64,000 bases of DNA from Deltaproteobacteria bacterium. GTDB taxonomy: Bacteria; Myxococcota; Kuafuiibacteriia; Kuafuiibacteriales; Kuafuiibacteriaceae. Position 1 is the first letter of the stretch. The number at the start of each line of letters is the position of its first letter. The notes beneath the pieces are model-generated. The model was not told where the DNA came from. It did not search any database and was given only the letters and a program-made list of their open reading frames with translations. The DNA is taken from contig WYAZ01000142.1 of NCBI GenBank assembly GCA_011526105.1, positions 1 to 64,000 on the forward strand, in the 5' to 3' direction. Both the position numbers and the translations under genes were made by a program. Positions 41,443 through 49,423 of this stretch are shown here, one piece after another.

Positions 41443-41831
41443 GTTGTGCGGAACCTCTCTGGGTCTTCGGCGTACGGCGCGATGCCGAGCGCGCGGCGGA
41501 CCTCGGCGTCTCGTCCCCACGCGAGGCTAGCGGCGAACTTGAGGCCGAGCATCGCCTGACGCAGCAGGTAGAAGCGGGTTGTTGAAAGACGTGATGCGTG
41601 TTTGTCGAGCCAGCTCGGTGGCAGGAGGAAGGCGGGTAGTGGAACGCCGAGCGTGAACAGCGGCGTGAGCATGAACAAGACCGCGCCGAACACCAAACTC
41701 AGCCATAGGATCGGTGGACCCTCCTTGCGGAGCTGAAGGAGCTGCTCGTCGAGCGCGCAGTCCCCTGCGCCCGGCAGGGCGACCGTTCGCGGGTAGAAGG
41801 CCAAAGCTGCCCTTTTGACGAGCCACTGCAT
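41439..41831 (-). CDS. Small two-helix membrane protein coupled to the GMC oxidoreductase
   Basis: 130 residues from the ATG at 41831. Two adjacent hydrophobic helices (about 45-75) sit between charged ends. Overlap with the GMC gene (4 nt) suggests it anchors or feeds that oxidoreductase. No named family recognised. The frame is open further upstream, but that part is antisense to the methyltransferase gene. Confidence 0.6.
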   Translation of the reverse strand: MQWLVKRAALAFYPRTVALPGAGDCALDEQLLQLRKEGPPILWLSLVFGAVLFMLTPLFTLGVPLPAFLLPPSWLDKHASRLSTTRFYLLRQAMLGLKFAASLAWGRDAEVRRALGIAPYAEDPERFRTT

Positions 41832-41902
41832 GTGGAAGCTCGGCCCGACCTTAGCCGACCCGCGGGTCGGAAAAGAAGTGCCAATGTGGTTAGCCTGCGA
41901 TT

Positions 41903-42559
41903 TTAGGGGTTTGGCGTGTAGACCCAGGTGGGGCGCAGACGGGTTCCGTCCGAGTCCTCGTCGGTCGGGGTCTCGAACTGGGCCAGGCCCAAGAGCCCCT
42001 CGGTCTCGATGAAGCCCCGACCTGCGTCGGCGAGCAGGACCCGCTTGCCGGCCTTGGCGAGGCGGCACAGCCATTTGAGCACCGCGGGGGCCTCACTTCC
42101 GTAGAAGGCGTCCCCCGCGAGCACGACCTCGAACTCGGCCAAAGGATCACCGACGAGGTCGCCTCCCGCGAGATCGAGGTGCACGCCATTGAGGTCCGCG
42201 TTCATGGATGCGGCGTGGAGCGCGATCGGATCGAGGTCGTTCGCCGCGACGCAACTCGCCCCGGCCAGCGCGGCCGCGATGCCCTGGATGCCTCCACCGG
42301 CGGCAAAGTCGAAGACCTTCCTTCCGCGGACTTCTTCGGGATGATCGAGCAGGTACCGCGCGATCGCTTGACCGCCCGCCCACGCGAAAGCCCAGAAAGG
42401 ATCCGCGAGCTCGAGCGCTTCCAGGTCTCGATCGGTCGCGCGCCACAAACGGCAGGTGTGAGTGACGAGGTGAAGCTGGATCTCAGGGCACAGCGGCGCC
42501 CGCGAAACGACGGTCTCGCGCTCGATCAGCTGCAGCGGCGAGGTGGACACCCAACTCAC
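41903..42559 (-). CDS. Class I SAM-dependent methyltransferase, ETFB-lysine/NNMT-like
   Basis: 218 residues from the GTG at 42559, preceded on the minus strand by GGAGGTATATC, a strong ribosome binding site. The SAM-binding motif FDFAAGGGIQGIAAA (about 88-102) and the acidic ANDLDP that follows are clear, and the FWAFAWAGGQAIARYLLDHP lead-in is typical of the METTL20/PrmA-like group that methylates lysines of proteins. Substrate unknown. It is divergent from the SGNH hydrolase gene. Confidence 0.82.
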   Translation of the reverse strand: MSWVSTSPLQLIERETVVSRAPLCPEIQLHLVTHTCRLWRATDRDLEALELADPFWAFAWAGGQAIARYLLDHPEEVRGRKVFDFAAGGGIQGIAAALAGASCVAANDLDPIALHAASMNADLNGVHLDLAGGDLVGDPLAEFEVVLAGDAFYGSEAPAVLKWLCRLAKAGKRVLLADAGRGFIETEGLLGLAQFETPTDEDSDGTRLRPTWVYTPNP

Positions 42560-42611
42560 GATATACCTCCTCGGATTGTTCTTCGCTCCGCTCGCGAGGA
42601 TAATACGCGCC

Positions 42612-43514
42612 TTGCGGAGCCTCTTTCTCGTTTGTCTGTTTGCCCTGGGCGCCCTCGTGTCCTGCGCCGGGCCCACGCCTTCGTCGCCGCCGCGAACGCC
42701 GAAAGCGGATCCAGGCCCGGTCGTCGCTCGACCGCCGGAGCCCTTCGAGGTGCTGCTCGAGGAAGCGCGCTCCGCGACGGTGGCCGAGTCTGCGCCACCG
42801 CGTGACGCTCCCCCCCCTACGCCCGTTGAAGCTGCGCCATCTCGTTCGCCACTCAAGCTGCTCATCCTCGGAGACAGCATGGCGGCAACCGACTTCGGTC
42901 ACGCTCTCGAGGATGTGCTTTCGGGGGACGCTCGAGTTCAAACCGCCCGTCGCGGCAAGAGCTCCACCGGGCTGGCCCGTCCGGATTTCTTCGATTGGAT
43001 GGTCGAGGGGCCGAAGCAAGTTGAGTTGCACGACCCGCATGTGGTCATCGTGATCCTCGGCGGCAACGACGGCCAGGATCTGCTGCGGACCACCGGTCGG
43101 GCTCGGGTCCACTGGGGAAGCAAGGCTTGGCCCGGCGCCTACGCTGGGCGGCTGACCGCATTGGCGGAGAGCCTCTCGAAGGGGCGGAGAAAAGTGGTCT
43201 TTCTCGGTCTCCCGCTGATGGATCGACCGAGGCTCGAGAAGAAGCTTCGGCTCATCCGCGGCGTTCAGGAGCAGGCGTTCGCCGGTGACTCCGTCGCGAC
43301 CTACGTGGACACACGCTCCTGTTTTCTCTCGAAGACCGGCAAGCCGCTGAAGCAGGTGCAGGTGCCGGGCTACAAGACACCGCAGCCGCTGCGCCAGGAG
43401 GACGGCATTCACCTGACGGTGCCCGGCGCGCGGCACTTCGCGAACTGCGCGCAAGCTTTGCTCGCGCCCATTCTCGCGCGCGAACCCTCCGCGGCGCCTC
43501 TCCCCCCGAGCTGA
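42612..43514 (+). CDS. Exported SGNH/GDSL-family hydrolase (DUF459-like)
   Basis: About 300 residues from the TTG at 42612, which gives a compact lipoprotein signal (LGALVSCAG); the frame is also open from a GTG at 42543. After a Pro-rich linker the SGNH blocks appear in order: ILGDSMAATD with the nucleophile serine, VVIVILGGNDGQD with Gly and Asn, and EDGIHLTVPGARHFA with the Asp/His pair. Such enzymes act as esterases or O-acetyltransferases on wall or surface polysaccharides. Confidence 0.82.
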   Translation: MRSLFLVCLFALGALVSCAGPTPSSPPRTPKADPGPVVARPPEPFEVLLEEARSATVAESAPPRDAPPPTPVEAAPSRSPLKLLILGDSMAATDFGHALEDVLSGDARVQTARRGKSSTGLARPDFFDWMVEGPKQVELHDPHVVIVILGGNDGQDLLRTTGRARVHWGSKAWPGAYAGRLTALAESLSKGRRKVVFLGLPLMDRPRLEKKLRLIRGVQEQAFAGDSVATYVDTRSCFLSKTGKPLKQVQVPGYKTPQPLRQEDGIHLTVPGARHFANCAQALLAPILAREPSAAPLPPS

Positions 43515-43544
43515 AGTCTCACCGTCCTTTTCTGCGCGCGAGAC

Positions 43545-43565
43545 GGCCCGATCGGGTTGTTTTTG
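43545..43565 (+). terminator. Weak intrinsic terminator after the SGNH hydrolase gene
   Basis: GGCCC-GATC-GGGTT (43545-43558, counting two G-T pairs) is followed by TTGTTTTT. The stem is short, with a CCCGATCGGG palindrome core, but the T-rich tail and its place 30 nt after the stop codon fit a terminator. Confidence 0.4.
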
Positions 43566-43593
43566 AGACAAGGAGGGGAAAGGATGCCGCCCG

Positions 43594-44184
43594 ATGAAAC
43601 TTCACGTGCTCCCGCTCACTTCGATCCTGCTCATGGCGCTCGCGCTCGGCTGCAAGGAGGCCGCGAAGCCGACGCCGCCCCCGGCCGCTGCCGCCTCGAA
43701 ACCGGCCGCTGCCGCCTCGAAACCGGCCGCTCCGACCGTCGCTTCGGTGGCGCTCACCCCGGAACAGGTCGCGGCGTTTGCACCTCTGCTCGAAGACTAC
43801 GAGCGCATGCGAGCGCTCCTCGTGCAAGACAAGCTCGAGGGGCTCGCGCCGCTCTCTCTGAGCATCAACGTCCGCGCGGTCGAGCTCGTGGGCACGTTCC
43901 CCGAGGCACACAAGGTCCGACTTCAGACGCTCGGAACTCGCGCCATCGAGCTCGAGAAGGCTGCCGCAGACACGATGAAGGCCACTCGTCTCGCCTTCGG
44001 TGAGCTCAGTCGCGAGGTCGTGCTGTTGCTCGCTTCGAGCGAGTCCCTGCGAAAGGGCCTACACGTGTTCGAATGCGGCATGGCCGATGGCTACCAGAAG
44101 TGGGTCCAGCCGGCCGCGGAACTGGACAATCCTTACATGGGTCAGTCGATGCCCACCTGCGGGTCCAGTTCGAGCTGGGACTGA
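43594..44184 (+). CDS. Lipoprotein with DUF3347-like C-terminus
   Basis: 196 residues: a lipobox (LALGCKE, Cys20), an Ala/Pro/Lys linker with an exact seven-residue repeat, then a helical domain. The C-terminal CGMADGYQKWVQPAAELDNPY segment and the final GQSMPTCG match DUF3347-type domains found on metal-efflux adaptors and copper-related proteins. Metal binding by the conserved Cys and Met residues is plausible but inferred. The last 43 nt overlap the 3' end of the convergent modC gene. Confidence 0.7.
   Translation: MKLHVLPLTSILLMALALGCKEAAKPTPPPAAAASKPAAAASKPAAPTVASVALTPEQVAAFAPLLEDYERMRALLVQDKLEGLAPLSLSINVRAVELVGTFPEAHKVRLQTLGTRAIELEKAAADTMKATRLAFGELSREVVLLLASSESLRKGLHVFECGMADGYQKWVQPAAELDNPYMGQSMPTCGSSSSWD
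43681..43731 (+). repeat. In-frame 21-bp tandem repeat in the lipoprotein linker
   Basis: Two identical 21-bp units (43681-43701, 43702-43722) and a partial third. Each encodes seven residues (Pro-Ala-Ala-Ala-Ala-Ser-Lys in one register). Copy number could vary by slippage, changing linker length without breaking the frame. Confidence 0.8.
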
Positions 44185-44855
44185 GCGCTCGAGTCCTCGG
44201 CGAGCTTCCCAGCTTCGAGCCGCAGGATGCGCGCGCCCAACCTGTCGGCGTCGCCGCGGTCGTGGGTCACGAGCAGGGCGGGAATCGCAGCCTCTGTCAC
44301 CAGCGACTGAAGCTCATCGCCCAACTCCCGCCGAAGACTCGCGTCCATGGCCGAGAAGGGCTCGTCGAGCAGCAGCACCTCGGGTTCGCTGGCCAGCGCC
44401 CTTGCGAGCGCGACCCGCTGCGCTTCCCCGCCGGAGAGCGTCTCGGGTCGCCGCTCTGCGAGCTCGGCCACGCGAACACGCTCGAGCCAACTCACCGCGC
44501 GCCGTCGTCGTTCGTCCCTCGGGCCGCGCGGAAGACCGTAGGCCACGTTCTCCCAGGCCGACAGATGCGGAAAGAGGGCGAGCGACTGAAACACCAACGC
44601 CACCCTACGTTCATGCGCGGGCAGGTGGATCGTGGTTCGTTCGTCGAAGAGGAGCCGGCCGCCGAGCGTGATGCGTCCTGCGTTCGGGCGGACCAGCCCC
44701 GCGATGCTCGAAAGGAGCGTGGACTTCCCGGCGCCCGAGGGGCCCATGACCACGGTGATGCCGTCGTACGTCTCGAAGCGGACGTCGAGTCGCGGGACAC
44801 CGACCTGCTCGCTGTTGACCCGCGCTTCGACGCGAAGCCGTGCTTCACCAGGCAT
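44142..44855 (-). CDS. modC: Molybdate ABC transporter ATP-binding protein
   Basis: 237 residues with complete ABC motifs: Walker A GPSGAGKST (about 38-46), the Q-loop in LVFQSLALFPH, signature LSGGEAQRVALARAL (about 140-154), Walker B LLLDEPFSAMD and the switch histidine in LVTHDR. It lacks the extra C-terminal MOP/TOBE domain of classical ModC, so it is a short form. Its identity as molybdate-specific rests on modA and modB upstream, whose genes it overlaps by 11 nt (modB). Confidence 0.85.
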   Translation of the reverse strand: MPGEARLRVEARVNSEQVGVPRLDVRFETYDGITVVMGPSGAGKSTLLSSIAGLVRPNAGRITLGGRLLFDERTTIHLPAHERRVALVFQSLALFPHLSAWENVAYGLPRGPRDERRRRAVSWLERVRVAELAERRPETLSGGEAQRVALARALASEPEVLLLDEPFSAMDASLRRELGDELQSLVTEAAIPALLVTHDRGDADRLGARILRLEAGKLAEDSSAQSQLELDPQVGID

Positions 44856-45510
44856 GAGGCCTCCGCTTTACGAGCTTGGCGCCCAAGTAGAGCGCGGTGA
44901 TGGCCAAGGCCCCCATGACCGCCGCCAATCCGGCTGCGCGTGCCTCTCGGTTGGCCTGTACCGCGTCGTAGATCGCGAGTGAAGCGGTTTGGGTCAGACC
45001 CGGGATGTTGCCCGCGATCATGAGCGTCACGCCGAAGTCCCCCAGCGCTCGCGCAAAACCCAAGGTGAGTCCGGCCATCACGCCGCTCCGACTCAGCGGC
45101 AAGGCGATGGTGAGAAACACCCGGAGCGGCGAGGCGCCCAGCGTGGAGGCAGCCGCGAGCAGACGCGGATCGACGTCTTCGAGCGCGGCGCTGGTCGTCT
45201 TCACGATGAACGGAAACGCGGCGATGGAGGCGGCGAGGACCGCTGCGGTGGGCGTGAAGACCAAAGAGGACCCCGTCAGGTCTTCGTAGATCCGCCCGAG
45301 CGCGCTGTTCCGACCGATGAAGGTCAACAGATAGTAACCGAGCACGGTCGGCGGGAGGACCATCGGTGCCGTCACGAGGGCATCCAAGAGGTCCCGGCCG
45401 AAGAACCGAGTGCGCGTCATGAGCCCGGCCAGCGCGACTCCGCTCAGGCCAGCGAGCACGATGGCCACGAGCGCAACACGAAAGGAGAGGGCGAGTGGCT
45501 CCCAGTTCAT
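44845..45510 (-). CDS. modB: Molybdate ABC transporter permease
   Basis: 221 residues with about five transmembrane helices and the EAA-like loop in AAASTLGASPLRVFLTIALPLSRSG. PMVLPPTVLGYYLL near 50 is a characteristic ModB stretch. The ATG overlaps the modA stop (ATGA) and the modC start lies before its own stop, so all three are translationally coupled. It moves molybdate (or tungstate) across the inner membrane. Confidence 0.9.
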   Translation of the reverse strand: MNWEPLALSFRVALVAIVLAGLSGVALAGLMTRTRFFGRDLLDALVTAPMVLPPTVLGYYLLTFIGRNSALGRIYEDLTGSSLVFTPTAAVLAASIAAFPFIVKTTSAALEDVDPRLLAAASTLGASPLRVFLTIALPLSRSGVMAGLTLGFARALGDFGVTLMIAGNIPGLTQTASLAIYDAVQANREARAAGLAAVMGALAITALYLGAKLVKRRPHAW

Positions 45511-46310
45511 TGCTCGGAGCGCGTTCCTTCACCGGGAAGCAGGAACCCGTGCCGCGTCATGAGGGCTCGTCCCTCCTCCGAGCGGAGGAGCGTGACGAAG
45601 GCCTCGGCCCCGGCGCGGTTGCTTCCCCCGCGGCACAGTATCAGGGCCTGATCGATCGGTCGATGCTGCTGTTCATCGATCAGCGTCCAGTGGTTCACAT
45701 CATCCAAGGCGACGAGGGAAAGGGCCACAATCGCCGCCTCGACGTTTCCACTCTCTCCGAACTGCAGGGCCTGCCGGACATTCTCACCAAAGACGAGCCG
45801 TGGGCTCAGCTTCTCCCAAAGCCCCAGGGTCTGCAGGGCCTCCCGGCCCGCCTGGCCGTAAGGCGCGTGTTCCGGGTTGGCGAGGGCGACCCGGGCGAAG
45901 CTCGGGTCCTCGAGATCTGCGAGGGAGGTCGGCCGCTTTGCGCTCCCTCTCTTCGACCAAAGCACGATCCGGCCCCGTGCGTACGGGGTGACCGTCGTCC
46001 GATCACAGGCGCCCGAAGCGATGACCCCGTCGAGGAAGGACACATTGGCGGCAGCAAAAAGATCAAAGGGCGCACCTTCGGTGATCTGCTTGGCGAGTAG
46101 GCCGGTGGATCCGAACGAGAAGGTCACGGACTGACCGTGGCGCGTCTCGAAGAGCGCACCCAGTGCCTCGAAGGCGACGGTGAGGTCGGAGGCGGCGGCG
46201 ATCCGAACCGGCTGGGACTTCGTAGCGGAGTTGTGGCGTGTGCATCCGGCGATCTGTACGAGCAGGGCGGCTACGGCGAACGCGGTGGCGTGGCTCGAGA
46301 GCGGTCTCAT
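45507..46310 (-). CDS. modA: Molybdate-binding lipoprotein of the Mod ABC transporter
   Basis: 267 residues from the ATG at 46310, overlapping the thioesterase stop (ATGA). A lipobox (IAGCTR) anchors it to the inner-membrane outer face or to the outer membrane. RIAAASDLTVAFEAL and SFGSTGLLAKQI are the ModA anion-binding blocks, with serines positioned to hydrogen-bond the oxyanion. Specificity for molybdate over tungstate is not decidable here. Confidence 0.9.
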   Translation of the reverse strand: MRPLSSHATAFAVAALLVQIAGCTRHNSATKSQPVRIAAASDLTVAFEALGALFETRHGQSVTFSFGSTGLLAKQITEGAPFDLFAAANVSFLDGVIASGACDRTTVTPYARGRIVLWSKRGSAKRPTSLADLEDPSFARVALANPEHAPYGQAGREALQTLGLWEKLSPRLVFGENVRQALQFGESGNVEAAIVALSLVALDDVNHWTLIDEQQHRPIDQALILCRGGSNRAGAEAFVTLLRSEEGRALMTRHGFLLPGEGTRSEQ

Positions 46311-46792
46311 CGAGCGAAGCGTCTCCAAGCCTCGGGCAAGGGGCCACCGAGCAGCGCCTCGGCCCCAGCGACGTCCATGACCGCGAACTTCATGGTCGCG
46401 GCGAACACCGCTTTGGTGTCTTGTTCGAGCGAGACCCCGACGGTCGAGATCCCTCGGACCGAACGCAAAAGACGCGCACTCGCCGCGACCTCGAGGCCGA
46501 TCCGTACGGGCTTCTGAAAGCGAGCCTGCATCTCCGCCGTGAAGCCGAACTTCCCGAGCTCCGCGATGATCGCCCAGGCCGCGACCTCGTCTGCGAGCGT
46601 GACCACGAGCCCACCGTGCATGATGCCCGGCGGTCCTTGATAACGCGCGTCAGGGACGAAGTGGGTGGAGACGCCAGACTCGATGCGCTCAAAGGCGAGC
46701 CTGAAGCCAATTGGATGATCCGGGGCGCAGCCAAAACAGGGCTGTCCGGCGCCGAAGATGTGGCCGTCCAACGCAGGCTCGTGGGCGGTCAT
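46307..46792 (-). CDS. PaaI-type hotdog-fold thioesterase
   Basis: 161 residues. The hotdog signature GIMHGGLVVTLADEVAAWA (about 57-75) is clear, with the catalytic acidic residue in the following helix. An N-terminal CFGCAP adds a Cys pair seen in some PaaI-like enzymes. It hydrolyses an acyl-CoA thioester of unknown type. Both ends overlap neighbours by 4 nt (PHP lipoprotein upstream, modA downstream), an unusual company for a molybdate transporter. Confidence 0.82.
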   Translation of the reverse strand: MTAHEPALDGHIFGAGQPCFGCAPDHPIGFRLAFERIESGVSTHFVPDARYQGPPGIMHGGLVVTLADEVAAWAIIAELGKFGFTAEMQARFQKPVRIGLEVAASARLLRSVRGISTVGVSLEQDTKAVFAATMKFAVMDVAGAEALLGGPLPEAWRRFAR

Positions 46793-49317
46793 TGTCCGTA
46801 GCCGAAGCCGTCGCCGGCGCGGTCGATGTAGATGGGGTTCGAAAGAGAGATGGTCTCGTTGAAGAAGGGTCGATTGCTCCCGCCTCGCACCTCGACCATG
46901 TAGAAGGCGTCGGCGGTGGGTGTGGCGGTCAGTGTGCCGGAGAACCGAAGGCCCGGGCGTTCGGGGTCCTGCGTGGTCTCGGGGATGTTGACCGCACGTA
47001 TGACCTCGCCGTTCTCGAGGAGCCGAAGTTCGGTGGCGCTCACCCATGACGCGGCCTGCACGCGAACCTCGAACTGCACCGGTCCACTGGCGACCAGGAC
47101 ATCGCCGATCTCGGCCTGCTGATTGTTGCTCCGCGCGAAGACCTCGACGAAGGGCCCGATGGAGGCGACCGCCTTGCCGGCCTTGAGCGCTGGCCAGACC
47201 GCGTCGACCGCGAGCACGCCGGCGTGGGCGGCGCCGGTGCGGACGTACGTACGCGCGTAGCCCACGCCCGAAAACGGCGAGTGTGTGTCGGAGGTACCCA
47301 CCGCGGTGAGGCGCCGCCCGGCCTTGGTCACCCCGATGATGTCCCGCAAGACATCGGCGTAGTCCTCGAGCCTCTTGCCGTTGAGCACCTCCGCCGTATC
47401 CGGATCGTACCAGGGCTTCACGCTCATGCCGGTCGCAGGGTCGAGGCCGATGTAGCCGAAGGTGCCCTGACCATCTCGCGGGTGGTTCGCCTGGACGATC
47501 TCTGCGCCCGCGGCTCGCAGCGCGGCCGCCACCTCGTGGGGCTCTCGCACGCCAGCGTAGGCGCCATCCGGACCGTAGACGAACCACGCCGGGCTCCAGT
47601 AGCTCTCGCCCTTATTGCGAAGTGGGTAGCCGTTGATGTGGCCATAGAGCATCGACATCTCGATACCCATGGCCGTCTTCACGCGATCCTCGAGTCCGAG
47701 CTCGGTGACTACCGGGGCGTAGTCGGTCGCCGCGTCATGATCTGTAGACACGAGGAGGTCCACGTTTTCTGCCGCGGCCGAGAGCACGCGCAGTCGCTTC
47801 GGGACCTGCGAGTCGCTGCTTCGCGTGCCATGCACGTGGAAGTCCGCGCTGGTCCAACCGCGTCGGTCGACGACGCGGCGCATGACCCCGGTCGCACGCA
47901 CCGTCTGATTCGATGCGACGGTGATGTTCTCCCGGACGAGCTCGAACTCGGGCCCGTGGGCCATAACCACGGTGTACGGGCCCTCGCGCAGAAAGAACGT
48001 GTCGAAGCCGGCGTGTGCGTAGTGCTCGTGGGCCTGGGCACGACCGAGGGGTGCGTCATGGCCGCTGAGAACGAGGACCCGAACCGGCGTAGGTCCTCGG
48101 TCGGCGCCGTCGAAGTCGAGCTCCGTGGCGGAGACCTGGACAACTCCGAACCCCGACAAAGCGTGGCTGACGTTCTGCACCCCTTCACCCTCGAGGACCT
48201 CGATCTCGAGGCGGTCGAGGAAGCGGTTCGCCAGCGCGATGGTGACCTCGTGGCGCCCCGGGGGGAGCTGCACGGAGGCGATCTTCGACGCGGCATCCAC
48301 GCTCGCAGAGGTGAAGAAGAGGCGCTGGTCTTGTTCGTCGAAGCGTTCGAAGTCGAGGACCAGGCTCCCGTCATCGATCGCGAGGCCTGGGTCGCGCTCG
48401 AGCTTCAGTGCGACCGTGCGCAGCCTTTGTTGTCGCTCCGCCGGCCAGGTCTTGCGCATCGCGATCAGCGCCGAGTCCACGTCGCGTGGCGCCACGGTCA
48501 AGGAGTAACGTTCCTCGATGGAGCCATTGGCCTGCAGCACCTTCGAGGTCGAGCCCAACGGCATGATCTCGAACTGAGCGAGCAGAACCTCGACCGGCTC
48601 TCCCTTTCGGTGGAGCACCCAGCTCGCTGGCGCGTCGTGTGCGGCGGCCGCGATATAGGCTTGGTTTCCAGAGGCGCTGTCGGCGTCCGGGCCCAGCTTG
48701 TCCAGGAAGATGCGGTTCTGGTCGCCGCGCAGCAGGACGAGACCACACGAGATCTCTCGCGGCTCGAGCTTGCGTTCGTCTTTGAGCGTGACGACGAGCT
48801 CCAAGGTGTCGCTGTTCGGTTCGAGCCGGTACTCGAGCGTCATGGTGGTGTCGAGCGGGTCCCGCTGAAGGATGGCATCGAGGAACGGGATGCCTGCGTC
48901 CTTTCCTACGAACCGAAGCACGCCGGCTTGGCCGCCCTTGCCCTCGCTCACGATCTCGACGCGTTCCGGTCTCAAGCTTCGAAGGTCACACTGGGGGAAG
49001 AGCTCTTGAAGTCGATCGTCGCCCTTGCCCTCTCGGAGGCCGAGGTCCACCAGCGCGCCGCCGTAGAGGCTCCAACCGGCCCCGGCTCCCGGGCTCTTGA
49101 CGATGAAGCGAACCCTCTCGTTCTGGAGAAGATAGTCGCCCACCCGGCCATCGGCCTCGAGGCCTCCGATGAGCTCGGCCTCGCGCTCGATGAGCTTCAC
49201 GATCGGGTCACCCGTAGGCGGGTCGACCACACTCTCGCCGCAGCCACCGAAGGTCGACAGCGCCATGGTGAACGCAGCCGCGGCGACCGCAATACCCACC
49301 ATGTGCCGCAGTTGCAT
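46789..49317 (-). CDS. CehA/McbA-like PHP-domain metallohydrolase lipoprotein
   Basis: 842 residues from the ATG at 49317, with a lipobox (FGGCGE). The first two thirds are beta-rich repeats. The PHP-type phosphoesterase domain (about 505-780) shows DFHVHGTRSSDS, STDHDAATDYAPV and QANHPRD, the metal-binding histidines and aspartates of CehA/McbA proteins. It is probably a surface or periplasmic hydrolase of unknown substrate. It is the first gene of the coupled series that ends with modC. A longer frame to 49392 adds no signal peptide and is less likely. Confidence 0.82.
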   Translation of the reverse strand: MQLRHMVGIAVAAAAFTMALSTFGGCGESVVDPPTGDPIVKLIEREAELIGGLEADGRVGDYLLQNERVRFIVKSPGAGAGWSLYGGALVDLGLREGKGDDRLQELFPQCDLRSLRPERVEIVSEGKGGQAGVLRFVGKDAGIPFLDAILQRDPLDTTMTLEYRLEPNSDTLELVVTLKDERKLEPREISCGLVLLRGDQNRIFLDKLGPDADSASGNQAYIAAAAHDAPASWVLHRKGEPVEVLLAQFEIMPLGSTSKVLQANGSIEERYSLTVAPRDVDSALIAMRKTWPAERQQRLRTVALKLERDPGLAIDDGSLVLDFERFDEQDQRLFFTSASVDAASKIASVQLPPGRHEVTIALANRFLDRLEIEVLEGEGVQNVSHALSGFGVVQVSATELDFDGADRGPTPVRVLVLSGHDAPLGRAQAHEHYAHAGFDTFFLREGPYTVVMAHGPEFELVRENITVASNQTVRATGVMRRVVDRRGWTSADFHVHGTRSSDSQVPKRLRVLSAAAENVDLLVSTDHDAATDYAPVVTELGLEDRVKTAMGIEMSMLYGHINGYPLRNKGESYWSPAWFVYGPDGAYAGVREPHEVAAALRAAGAEIVQANHPRDGQGTFGYIGLDPATGMSVKPWYDPDTAEVLNGKRLEDYADVLRDIIGVTKAGRRLTAVGTSDTHSPFSGVGYARTYVRTGAAHAGVLAVDAVWPALKAGKAVASIGPFVEVFARSNNQQAEIGDVLVASGPVQFEVRVQAASWVSATELRLLENGEVIRAVNIPETTQDPERPGLRFSGTLTATPTADAFYMVEVRGGSNRPFFNETISLSNPIYIDRAGDGFGYGQ

Positions 49318-49423
49318 GGGGCCCAGCCTCGTACGACCCGGCCCGCCGAGCACCAGCCGATCGTCGGAGAATTGAGGGTATCCGTGAGTCAAGCCCGCCG
49401 ACCGACCGAGGTACCATCAATGG

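Noticed and set aside
39886-41559. A 557-codon plus-strand frame opposite the GMC oxidoreductase
   Set aside because: The minus strand has FAD and GMC motifs; the plus-strand product resembles none.
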